DNA of 64,000 bases from Drechslerella dactyloides (Eukaryota; Ascomycota; Orbiliomycetes; Orbiliales; Orbiliaceae), in contig JAGTWJ010000002.1 in assembly GCA_020064725.1 (NCBI GenBank), positions 4,464,001 through 4,528,000 on the forward strand. The letters are read 5' to 3'. This document shows positions 12,508-23,217 of this stretch, piece by piece. Both the position numbers and the translations under genes were made by a program. How positions within the stretch are numbered: position 1 is the first letter of the stretch; each line of letters begins with the position of its first letter. Under the pieces are notes generated by a model, which was not told the DNA's origin, ran no database searches, and saw only the letters and a program-made list of their open reading frames with translations.

Positions 12508-13773
12508 ATTCTCAGAGATCTCGAGCTATCCAATACTTTAGTCAGAATTTTGGCGTATTTGTTTAGGCTCGAAGCGAAGTGTTGGACACAGTAGATGAGG
12601 AAAGGAGAAGAAAGTGGAAAAGACCAGAATACTGGCAGGAGAGTTAAGTATGTACCTTGAAGGAGCTGAGGGTTAATTTGAGTTTATTTGTTTGTCAATG
12701 CAGCAGAACACGCTTGTTGTTCGGATGCATCGCGCACAAGTTCACAGTCTCATATATAGCAAGTCAACCCTTTACGGAGATTTACCATAGATCTATATGC
12801 CTCAAACCGCCGAGTCTTCGCTTCGCTTTGGGGCCTTAGGAGTTAGCGTGTTTTGTATGGTATCGGTTATACGTGCGCTTGCAGCTCGTGCGCCCGGTTT
12901 ACGAGACCAGTTAGGTTCTGATGTATACGTATGCTAATCAACACTTAAAATTTACCAGTCATTGCAAGGACCAACACTACAACCTGACTAGCATGACGAC
13001 ATTCAGGCCTATAACTTGCATAGATTAATGTTCCCTATGGATATATATCGAGTGGATACTTACCAGCTTTCCGAAGAAATATCTTAGAACTGAGAAATAT
13101 GTTCCTTCATTTTCGTTAGTCCTGACGAATATTCAGAACAGGAAACATCCAGAAGGATAACAGGCGTTGGGAGAACGCACTAGATCCAAAGCTGCGTGTT
13201 CACTGCTAGATTCAATTGACATTCGATGGGAGCTCTCAGAAAGGTTTGGAATATATGGAACCTTGAACTATACTAGTTGGTGCATTGTCTGCAAACGACT
13301 ACCCTCATTCCTTACCAAATCACATGCACTTAAATCGCGTGGGATTGCCACCGAATTGTTATACCCCCTCTATCTGTCTGGTTTAATTGAATCCGAACGA
13401 TTAATATAGTTCGTTGCTTTAGGGATGGTTCGTACCGATATCAGCTTGAGGATACAATGCTGCTTTGCGGGCCGAAAACGACTTAAAACCTCTCGAATCG
13501 ATGCTGCTGGTGGCCTCGCAAACCCAGCCGATAAAGTGTATCTCAAGCTCTATATCGTACTATTTCCCTCTGTCTATATCCATGGAATCGGGGTCCAAAT
13601 CCTTCCCCTGAGATACGGATAGATGATTCCGGCGCAATCTCCCGCACCAACGGTGCTTTTCCAAACTTCTCGTACTAAAAAGCACCAACAATATGAGCGC
13701 ATGATCGTATAAGACACTGCAGTACTCCTCTGTACAGCATAGGAATGTAAGGCTTAATATACAAGCCCGAATC
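12508..13773. other. Intergenic DNA between island genes B and D
   Basis: No supportable gene. It holds the presumed promoter of B next to 12507 and the 3' region of D near 13773. Several short frames exist but none has a plausible start, composition or splice partner. Confidence 0.5.
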
Positions 13774-15485
13774 TCAATACTTACTCTCCATCTTGCGTTC
13801 GTAATCGATGTCGAAGCCTCGAGGCATATGCAGTCCCGAATCTATATGTGCCGCTAGAAACTCGTTTCGGGTCTTGGTTCCAGCTTCGATCGAATATTTT
13901 CCGTTATCTTCGTACGACCCTTGCGTGGGGTCGCAAACCCGCCAGTCTTGTCGGCCAGTCTCGTTTGATAGAAGGGTCTCAACCCACGTGTGGGTCCCGA
14001 AACTCGTCCTCCCTGAGTCGGTGTCTTTTTCTAAGTCCGTGAAGCTGACGGTACCGTGCGAAATACCGTCCCTTAGGTCCCCTCGCCAGAAAGGATTGTT
14101 GCATTGCATCAAGTCTGATACTTGGATGCTGCTACCGAGCCCCGGAACATTCGAGATATCTGTATCCGCCCAGCCAAAGAGAGGACCCCGTTTGATATAT
14201 CCAAACGGGGTGGCACGCACTACTCGGCATTCGACAAACTATACAAGCTCTCGTTGTCAGCGGAAACACTCCCGACTAAAAGCTCAATCAAATACGACGA
14301 TGCATTAGAGACTCAGACATGCCGCGAACAAATCCGATGACTTACAAATTTGCGTAATGTACCTCCTGGAGTTGACCCCAGCTCCTCACTGAATAGCATC
14401 ACAGCCATTGCAAGATCGGAGCAGTTAGTCGGATTTGACTTCGCTAAGAACCCAGGGATGTTGAATACAGAGAGGTTAGGAGAATCCCTTCGTGGCACCC
14501 AGTATCTCGGTGCGCCGGCGCTGTGACTATGTATTCCGGTGCCGGGCTTCATGTTAGAGTATCTCAAGTTACCCCCAGAAAGTCGCCAGACTTGGGTAAC
14601 AAGGTGTTTCATGCAGTACTTGGAGTCATTTTCATTGGTGCCGTTGATCCCTACGATATCCTCGAGAGGTACGAACCCAATGTGCATTACATCATAGCAG
14701 AATGGCCGGCCTAGTCCGCCTAAGACAAGATAAAATTCCAACCGAGAGGTATGGTTCGCTTTGTAGCTGATTGTATTGCTTTCATCTGGATTAGAGGACC
14801 CCTTGATCAGTAATTTGCCATGATCTTCGTAATCAATGTTGCCGCTTGATTCAAACAGCCTCCATGAACCCATGCTAGCACTCCACAAAGCCTCTCACGC
14901 ATAGCGAAAGGTACGAGAAGTCCACCTTACGGTGAGAGATAATTGAACTTAGGACTTATTTTCAGGTATCTGCTGAGAAGATGACTTACCGTCTCTGGTC
15001 GGAAAGTTTATATGCCATTCCCAGTCACCATAAACCTTGCAAGGCCCGATTGGTTGACGATATGTTGATAGGAGCTCGAAGCCCGATACTTTAAATTGCT
15101 CTCCTTGTTGTGGCACAGCTTGGCGATGGCTTTCGAGCACCAAGCCGTTTCCATTGGTCATTCTGAGAGTAAATGTCGAACCTGCCGTATTGCGGTATTC
15201 TTCACAACCCCCAGCATGCTTGAAATCGAACGTCGCAGTAACTTCTATAGGGAGTCTGAGCCCGACCTCTGGCTGAAGCTCAAAAACCACTGGATTCTGT
15301 GCCTTGGATATTTCTTTTGGATCGCTAGTCGCAATCCATCTGTTCCATAATACAGTCGAGGACACATCAACCCACTTGAACGCCTCTAACCGACGCAGTT
15401 CGAAGCGTGGGGCTGAGAATGTATTTTGAGGAGCTTCTATGCTGATGATTGTATGTATTGTCAATCCTCCATCGTTATCCGACAT
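13774..15485 (-). CDS. Island gene D: transglutaminase-like (papain-fold) cysteine enzyme candidate
   Basis: Three exons, 15485-14990, 14893-14346 and 14238-13774, give 502 residues. Intron 2 (GTAAGT...TATAG, CTGAC branch) is convincing. Intron 1 has a perfect GTAAGT donor but needs a GAG acceptor, the weakest point. The C-terminal half carries what looks like a transglutaminase-core signature: NCSDLAMAV with Cys323 at a helix start and an LG turn; then ECRVVRATPFGYI, like the usual RVV-GY strand; then GTHTWVE with His431; then WRVCDPTQGS with Asp451. In this fold Cys, His and Asp form the active site. The WR-x-YEDxGK part of the last motif (W447-K462) has a second copy at W176-K192, preceded by GDWEW (153-157), which aligns with GTHTW but has Trp in place of His. 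This suggests a duplicated, inactive first unit, and the repeat spans the exon 1/2 junction, supporting that splice. The N-terminus is beta-rich. No signal peptide. Substrate and reaction (protease, cross-linking, deamidation) cannot be told. Confidence 0.65.
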
Positions 15486-16827
15486 GGCTGATTGCGATTA
15501 TTCTCGCGCTAGTAGATCTAGTCGAATATTGCTATGATCTCGCGTTCAGAAGGTATAGATCAGGTGTTTGATAGGCGTGATGTCGACAATCTGTGATCTT
15601 AACTCTCTTACCTTTGATATCGTACTTTGTTGCTTGGCCGATACGGGTTGCTTGAATTTTGAGGCTTCATTCAAATTTTCCTCCTAAATAAATTTAAATA
15701 GTAATGTGCTACCGGGTGATCCAGCATCTACGTATGCAATTATTGCGGTACAGCTACGGCATTTACAGGCAATGCGACCATTTATTTCGATATCCATATC
15801 ATTCCAAAATATTCCGCAAGCTCAGCTCTATAACTACACTCGCCTGACATTTAACTCATAGCCCATCTGAGCGGATGAAGCAAAATATGAGCCCCTGACA
15901 CTCCCTTTGCCTGCCCTTGAGAACATTCAGTTCATGTCCTAAATACTCTGTTGGGCTACTGATAAATGCATACATACATAGTCACCAGATTCGAAGAAAT
16001 ACGACGTTGTTGACATAGCGTTATATAATTCATACTTTTCAATCTCGTAAGACAGGATCTCTGCGACGTCGACCAAAATTGTGGACCGCAAAAATGCATA
16101 TGTCTGAGTGTCTACTACGGTATCTTCATGCATGCTATATATCTCATACATCAACCGATGATCTTGGTGTCGCAACCTTCTCCGCGATGAAATTTGGTCT
16201 CGATAGCTTTCCAGGATATAGCGGTTGTCTGATAAACCGGACTGCCAGGTAAAGTACGGCAGTCTGGTTCACCGGCAGTCTGGTTCACGAGACAAATATA
16301 TCAGACGATTCTGACCATCGAAGTATACATGTATGATACGCGTCAACACGAAAACCCAACAAGAAAGAAGCTCTTATGATCCGCCAGCTGGCTGAGCAGA
16401 TATATGTGACCCAGGTTGAAACTCATCCCTATACCGCTGTGCCTATAGGAGTCGTTCCTAGCGGGAGCCTCAAGGCTAGCTAAGGTGCACAGTTACAGAC
16501 CCCAAAAAGGTCATAGAATCACCACATTTGTATTGTAAAGTTACTGGTCACATTCTTTCTAGGAAGATAGCGACATAATCTCTCAATCTAGGGATTCCCG
16601 AGCTCTCCCAATTTCTCACTGTCCCGGAAGCTTTACCCGGATATTTAGCTGAGCCCGGTAAAGGAAGTCCCGAGTAATTTTAACAAACTACAAAGAGCCA
16701 GAGTCGAATAAGCTAACAAATTTTGACATGATATTATCAATAGTCCAATTGGAACGAATTCATCCGCTATAGAGTTCGAAGATTGTGTTCGTGGTTCAAA
16801 TGAACAAATCGATCGTTGTGCAGCTGC
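15486..16827. other. Intergenic DNA between island genes D and C
   Basis: AT-rich. It contains the small inverted-repeat element at 16225-16295 and the presumed promoter of D. A 78-residue minus frame at 15939-16175 has ordinary composition but no recognisable motif and no splice partner, so I do not call it a gene. Confidence 0.5.
16225..16295. repeat. 71 bp MITE-like element with 22 bp inverted ends
   Basis: The left end at 16225-16246 (TTGTCTGATAAACCGGACTG, then CC) is the imperfect inverse of the right end at 16274-16295, which reads TTGTCTCGTGAACCAGACTG on the minus strand. The right half is also preceded by a direct repeat: GGCAGTCTGGTTCAC occurs at 16258-16272 and again at 16274-16288. 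The same end sequence recurs elsewhere in the window. No coding capacity. It is best read as a miniature inverted-repeat transposon or a fragment of one. Confidence 0.55.
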
Positions 16828-17819
16828 TTATCTCTCTTCGTCGATTTCCCAGCCCTCTGTAAACGATCGACTTGCCATCTCAGGCACATCTCGGACCGGG
16901 CCCCCGAAAGTGAATGTTTCCAGATCAGGATCATCGTTCTTCAGTACCGTGACTGTCACTGGCTTGCTGAGCATCGTAAAGAATGTTTTCTTGTGAATGG
17001 CGCCCAGACGGATTCGCGTAGTGCCCTCTCGACTAGCGTAGAACGTATGTTCCGTAGGATTCTGCTTGTCATGACCAACAAAGGACACGATCCGATTATC
17101 TTCAATCTGGAAATAGCCGCAGTTAAAGTGGTCTTCATTTGGCTTATTTTCGAGCGCAAACTCCGTGCCTCTTAACACCGAAATCCTCTCACTCGTTCGA
17201 AGAATGCATTCCGGCAGCACCTTCTTTCGTTCGTACTCTCCCTTCGCGGCCGCAAAGTGGGCGTCCAGTGCTCTCGCCACGGCGAACATTTCCGCGTCAG
17301 GGATGCCTATAGAGTAGGTAAAAATCCATTTTCGGCCAACTTGTAAGGCTACAACGTACCTTCGGAAAAAATTTCAATATAGATAGTGTCTCGCACAAAG
17401 CCAACACCACTCCCACCGCGGACTGCCATGTAACCTAGCGGGGGATCTTGGAGCGGCTTCGGCCATGTCTCCCTCGTAGTTGAGAGCCCCATTAGGCTGC
17501 CTGCGAACCAGGCCTCTGCCTCAGGCTCACTTTCGCATTGTTTGATGATCAAAGCTCCACGACGACCTGGGTCGTTGGTCTTGAAGATGTAGATCAGGCA
17601 GCAGTACGCTTTGCGCACAGAAAGATCATCCAAGGTCACCGACTTTAGGCCTGTCAGTGTCGTTTTCAGGATCGCTTCGATGGCAGGCTGCGAGAGATCG
17701 GCGTTGCAGACATGCGTTCGCTGGATCTTACCCTGTCTATGGGATATAGCTTTTTCGATAAATTTCGCGGCGTAAGTCCTAGTATCATCGTTTGCAAACG
17801 GCGCTTCCATCGTGATCAT
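16828..17819 (-). CDS. Island gene C: HVCNADL-family protein, paralogue 3
   Basis: Two exons, 17819-17360 and 17306-16828, separated by a 53 bp GTACGT...TATAG intron in the shared phase-1 position. The protein has 312 residues. Landmarks: HVCNADLS at residues 36-43; RGGSGVGFVRDTIYIEI at the end of exon 1; the helix FAVARALDAHFAAAKGE opening exon 2; and a C-terminal beta-rich part with NPTEHTFYASREGTTRIRL followed by AIHKKTFFTMLSKPVTVTVL. The last 30 residues are acidic and unlike A or B. No signal peptide or membrane helix, so probably intracellular. The FVRD strand followed by an alanine-rich ALD helix recalls some uncharacterised bacterial domains, but I cannot name one. It is the best preserved of the three in the shared motifs. 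Two in-frame ATGs lie close together (residues 1 and 4); the first is used here. Confidence 0.72.
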
Positions 17820-19332
17820 GATTTTTGTTCTTGAATATATGCTGCTTGAGTGTAAAAACGAAGGTGTAAGGTTTGTAGGGGAATCCGAGAAGATATCAGG
17901 ACACGTTCGTTGCTCTCGTATGAGTGAGATGTTCTGGGGATGAGGAGAAACAGCCCTATTTGCGATGCGTAATTTCTTGTTTGCTCTATGCTAGCATGCT
18001 TATCTAGCCTAACGAAGCTTAAGGCGTATACACGTGTTAACGTTAGCAATAACCACAATATGCAGTTGCCCGAGACTAACGCAGCCGAGACTGATTGCTG
18101 AGCGCGAGCGTATTGATCTTAGAATGTCCTACCTCAACTAATTAAAACACTTACTTTATTGTGCGAAACTAGGAAGACAGCTTGGTGTGACTGTAATACT
18201 GATCTTGCAGCTGATAACTCTATAGTCCAGAGCTCCGTGATGTCTCGTTCAGCTAAGCACAGCTGCACTGGTAGCAAAAAAAAATCCCCGTAGAGATGAA
18301 CAAAGAAAATGTAAGAGCTTATAGATTGCTCTAAAAAAATGATTAAAAAGGTTCCGGAAGAATCTCCAGACCTATGTTTAACGTAACTAACAGCTGGTGC
18401 ATATATCATATCTCGGCTTTCGAAAACCAATCACGCCTCAAGCTCATCGTACTCCCCTCTTTGGCCTCATTTACGACTCAAAGACGCCACATCATTTTCT
18501 ATTGATAGCAGATGCGCGATGTATTATATAATTGCGCCAATACAATACTAGATTCATAATATGGGATGTTGCTAGAAAGCCCCACGCAGCCACGCGTACA
18601 ATTGCTCAACGAATAGGCACTCCCTCAACAAATGAGTGTGAGCTTGAAATTTATCATACTACTATTTGCCAAACAGACACCTATCTTGTCTTGCGAGCCA
18701 GAGTGCCTCGTTCGAAAGTTGAAGCCGGTCTTTTATATAATGGACATAGGCAATAATTATTTGTTATTAGGTGTATCACCTAGGCAAGTCCTGAAGTACT
18801 TACTTATTTACTCTATGCTTCGTTGCTGCCTATGCGATTCACGAGATCTAGACAACTCGGCGCGTAGTATCGGTATAAGGTCAACAGATACATATATACA
18901 GTTGGACAACGGATGCCTGAGCTTCCAGTTTGGCTATCAGAAAATATTTACCTTAGTAAGTTAAGTGGATAGGCCACTGATAAAAGTATAAATGTTGGTC
19001 ATGATATATTGATTCTAGTATAGTATACAATTAATGTCATTGGACCAAGCTTCCTAATATTGAGGCTCCAATAGCATCTATAAGATAGGAAATATGTAGC
19101 TAAATCTTAAGCAAAGCACAACAACTGTTGACATTGTAACTAGTTCGAGCATTCCATGCCGCCTCACTCCCGCTTCCCCTTATGCTGAACCCACAGCAAC
19201 TCGAAAATAGCGTACATAGCGGAAGTTAACAATATTAGGACAAGTGTACTTCATTCAAGCGTCTGAAACAAACTGTGGCTGCCATGCCATGAGAGTTCCG
19301 TGAAAGATTCCAGAAGACCCTGCTGAATCGAT
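17820..19332. other. Intergenic DNA between island gene C and the secreted cysteine-rich gene
   Basis: AT-rich. A 110-residue plus frame at 18632-18964 starts with ATG and a hydrophobic stretch, but its composition is poor and no family is recognised, so it is left uncalled. No RNA gene or repeat copy is evident. Confidence 0.45.
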
Positions 19333-19848
19333 TTAACAGCTGCAGCCACACTGGCCCGCGTTCTTGCCAATGCAGCCCCAACCGCAAGCATAGGTAGTAG
19401 TTCCGCACTCCGTGTACGACTTGCACTTAATCCAGTCTCCATTCCCGACGCCTCCTGCAGTCCAGCACCATTGACCGCTGCCCTTCGCTCCACATGACTT
19501 CCAGCAGTAACCCCTGCTGCATCCGTACGGGGCAGAATGATCGCATTTTTGTGCCGACTGACCGCTTAAAACCGAACGAACTGAGACCGGGGTGAGGTCG
19601 GCATCATCTTGGCTTCTCTTGATCGCTACCTCATCCATAGGAGCTAAGGAAGCATGTTCGAGATCGCGATCGCGACCCATGGGGTGACCTGCGCACTTGC
19701 GGCTGATGCTAGCGTCGACGCCGATAGGTAGGCTGGAGGTGTCGAAGACACCAAGGGCGCCACACTCGGCCGCGGCAGCAGAGACGGCGGCGGAGAAAAC
19801 GCCGGTGAATTGAGCAATGAGGACGAGAGCGGTGGCAGTAACCTTCAT
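19333..19848 (-). CDS. Secreted cysteine-rich protein, IDI-2-like
   Basis: Single-exon frame of 171 residues. It begins with a secretion signal (Lys2, hydrophobic 4-18, small residues to about 26). A propeptide-like region follows, with a Lys-Arg pair at 77-78 that suits Kex2-type cleavage. The C-terminal 70 residues (102-171) hold 12 cysteines, including GCSRGYCWKSCG, GQWCWTA and the terminal CGCSC. From memory this pattern resembles the Podospora IDI-2 family of small secreted proteins induced during incompatibility; I could not run a search. The even cysteine count and Gly/Trp spacing suggest six disulfides in the extracellular form. The gene stands alone in AT-rich DNA, as effector-like genes often do. 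The function of IDI-2 relatives is poorly known and I assign none. Confidence 0.78.
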   Translation of the reverse strand: MKVTATALVLIAQFTGVFSAAVSAAAAECGALGVFDTSSLPIGVDASISRKCAGHPMGRDRDLEHASLAPMDEVAIKRSQDDADLTPVSVRSVLSGQSAQKCDHSAPYGCSRGYCWKSCGAKGSGQWCWTAGGVGNGDWIKCKSYTECGTTTYACGWGCIGKNAGQCGCSC

Positions 19849-22800
19849 ATTTGCGTTTTAAGAGGATATAGAATATATGTGTAGAAATGTAAAGCTCCGG
19901 CTTGCCGAACGAGCAGTATGTATATCTTTATAATAGGGTGGGATATAGAAGTTATCTGAAGTGTGAGGATCTTGCAGTGATGATGGAGGGAGAACCAAAC
20001 GTCGAGGAATTGGCCCTTTATATACACAAATCCTCGGTTTCGAAGTTCTCCTGTTGTCGCGCTTTCATGAATTCACTGTCTTCGCATATTGACCGTGAGT
20101 TGCTGTTACTTTTTCTCTATGGCAGTGATCAACATGAACATGTATAACCCATCCTTGATCCTGGTACATGCGTCCATAGATATCATAGTTACCTAATCAC
20201 ACTGAGTTAGCCTTTGTTCTCGTATAACGCAGCCAGGCCTACCTTAACCAGCAATCATGTAGTAAGCACCTACTACTAGGGAATCTTGACAATGCGCTTC
20301 CAGCAATGCTCTACGATCCCCAAGGATCCTGTGATATGTTTCCAACTGTGAGATTGGCAACAGAAGAACCTATTCAAATTTTCAATCACTCCGGGTATAG
20401 TAATCCTCTTTCATCTAGATTATTTGAGTTCGAACTACCATTAAAACAGCTAGAATTTTATGAAGAAAAGTGAGAAGCGGGCTCCCCTACTCACGCCCTG
20501 CTTCTGGCCCGCGGGACAAGCTTTTCCAGCGAGGATATATTCCGCCAAGTCTACTCATGATAGGAAGAGAAACCACAAAGCCCAAGGAATAGACTCTGGG
20601 AAGGCATTTGCAGAACCGGGTCTTGAACGTCTCTGATCTTGATTCCTGTGGTAGTGCCCGTTCTACGAATACCCTGTTTTATGAATACGAGGTACCAGGC
20701 GCCCAGGCGCCCAGATTCACCAAATGAGGCAGCTACCGAAGTGGCCTTCCTTTATCTTTGGAACGGGCCGCATCCCAAGCCTCGCTACGCTAAACCCGGA
20801 ATTACCAGCGAGGCTCGAGGAACAATACTTGTAGTAATCGCCTTCCTCACGTATCCCGCGTTCTGACCCGCGCCTCCTATTCAGCTTCGGCAAAATGTAG
20901 AAAGTATATAACTATATAACTTAAGTACTAAGCAGCTAACTACAGCGCATGCTGCGCGCTGACAGATTATAGCTTCCCTTTTCAGATCTCATTACCCCAT
21001 ATACCCCCAGCAGTTCTGGATCCGGCAGCCGATGTAATCGATGTTCAACTATACGTCTAATAGCAACATGCAGCACCGCCAAGCTCGTAAGGTCAGCGGC
21101 CCGGAGACTGACTACACGCCAATTGCGACTTAGCCTCCATTGTTGTCGCGTAAATTTACCGATATTGGTGAGACCTTTGTAAAAAATTGTGAAGCTCGCG
21201 GGCGGCGCCCAGTCGGTAAAGAGAAGTGAAACACCGCGCCTATCTCGTTCAGGAAATAAAACTCGTGTGTACTACCAATACGGCCAGTTGAATGAAGTAG
21301 CCCATATTATTTATAGGAATCCATAAACGCCTTCCACTAAGTAATCGTGATCGGCAGGAAAACAAAGTGGAAGAATCGTAAATTCCCAGCCATGACTGCA
21401 TATTCTGAGATAATATAATGAATATAACCATATAAGCAAGGCTTATGGACACCATTTCGCCCTTTTAGCTTCGTAATAATATATGTAACATCCCCCGCGT
21501 ATGACTTGTATTAAAACACCATGATATCAGTCTGTTTGGAATAGAAGCAAATCTGTACCTGGATAAGCGTACCCCGTTACTAGCTCATTGACCTACTTCT
21601 ATTGCATTAGCGTGCCAACCCGATAATCCAACTCTCTCCTTCCCAAAGACATCATCCGCAACGCACAGTCCCGAGACATTGGCTGAATGTAGCCACCGCC
21701 CGCTAGAACCTACCATTTAAAGCTCTTCCGCCCAACTTTATATTGGATATTCGGCACAAGACTACAGGGGCACAGCGGTTATTCAGTTAACGCCAATGAC
21801 TCGCGGACGCTTATTGTCTCTGTGAGTGCCTGTTGTGACGAGAAACGCGCGCTGACTTGCCGAAGAATTAGTTTACCATTCGCATTTACGTACAATCTAT
21901 GAGGCAAGATCTGCCCTCACCGCTTTCAACAAGCCTTCACCTGCTCACTTTTACAATTGCGCTAAAGTTAACGCAATTGTGTCGCAATTTCAAAGAAACC
22001 CACATCCGCAATATGTGAGTTTAAGATCAAGGAGGCATATGATCGGTACACTTCACAATTGCCGCAGCCGTGTAACGAGGTATTTACATGCCCCTGGCTC
22101 TTTTGCATTAGAATTAACCTGAATTGGCTTTGCCCATTGTATATCAGCTGCTCTCTAGAGCCCTTCGCGTGCTATTGATGCAACACGAGATTGCATCCAA
22201 GATTTCAGACTAGATCTTTTGGCATTGCTTTCATTTAGGCTCACGGCACAGTGTACATGTGCCCCGCTATAGCTGCCGCTCAGTCCATTTGTTCCATGGA
22301 TCCAGCTTTAAAATCCATCAGAACATGCGTACAGAGATGTGTATGCAATAGAAGGCTTTGGCATCAAGGAGAACGGTAGTCGACAGGAGCCAAGATATCT
22401 TTTCGAATTACAAATCTCCGCCGTCGCAGCTTGGTTTGCGAGACAAGCGGCTGACGTGTATTATCGATAATTTCGGCTGATCTGTATGTCAAGAGTCTTC
22501 TCGTCGCTGCGCATTCCACTTAGGACCCGCGCACGTGCACCATCAATCGTAAATCTCTTTATAGAGTCGAACTGTTGACATACGTAAAGCCAAGGAGGCA
22601 TTTATTCTTGTTGCAAACTAGAAATCTTTTGGTCAACCCGTGACCTCTCGGATCTCAACCTACAGACCTTTCACTTGTCTCTCGAAAAATAATACATGGA
22701 TACATCTCCTAAGTATTGTATAACTTATATCCTGCATCGCAACGGAAGTTTCATCCCCAAGGTATACTAAATTGAAATGTAAAAGGCGTAGATAAGGCAT

Positions 22801-23217
22801 GCTCTAAGAGCATTCGTGGATATTATTGTGACCATTTAATAATTCCAATGTACGGTCTTTCCAGATTAAATATTATTATAAAATGAATAAAAATAACATT
22901 GTTAATCGATTATCTCCATGTTCGACTGTCAGGAATGAACTAGTATTCGACTGAATCAAGCAAGTGCTTACCCACCTACTACCGCGACGCCGCCGATATA
23001 CACCAGCACCTTGAAGTTATCAACGGGACGTTGCATTTTGAGAATCGACCGCGTTGTCATTTTGGCCTTGCACTAGGACCCACTCCCTATCTCGAGGATC
23101 CTTGCACAATTGCAATATTGTAAGCATCGCCACACTAAACACTATCGACACTCATGAACCCGTAATCTCTCAGCTGTCCCAGAGAACCAAAACCCGATTT
23201 CTCCGAAATTCGGAACA
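19849..23217. other. Gene desert upstream of the F-box gene
   Basis: 3.4 kb without a supportable gene. It holds the presumed promoter of the secreted protein next to 19848, a patch with a Gly/Arg-like GC-rich composition at 20490-20880 that carries no good frame, and one copy of the dispersed repeat end at 22431-22447. The rest is AT-rich and stop-rich in all frames. Confidence 0.5.
22431..22447. repeat. Copy of the dispersed TTGTCTCG repeat end
   Basis: TTGGTTTGCGAGACAAG, whose reverse complement is CTTGTCTCGCAAACCAA. It matches the copies at 3431-3457 and 24364-24380 with one or two changes. No inverted partner was noticed nearby. Confidence 0.45.

Noticed and set aside
9001..17819. Reading the A-D island as a secondary-metabolite or bacterial-type toxin-antitoxin operon
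   Set aside because: No synthase, P450, transporter or regulator is present, and the genes have spliceosomal introns and over 1 kb between them, so neither a biosynthetic cluster nor an operon is supported.
20490..20880. GC-richer patch considered as a transposase fragment
   Set aside because: No frame longer than about 75 residues, no transposase motif, and no terminal repeats around it.
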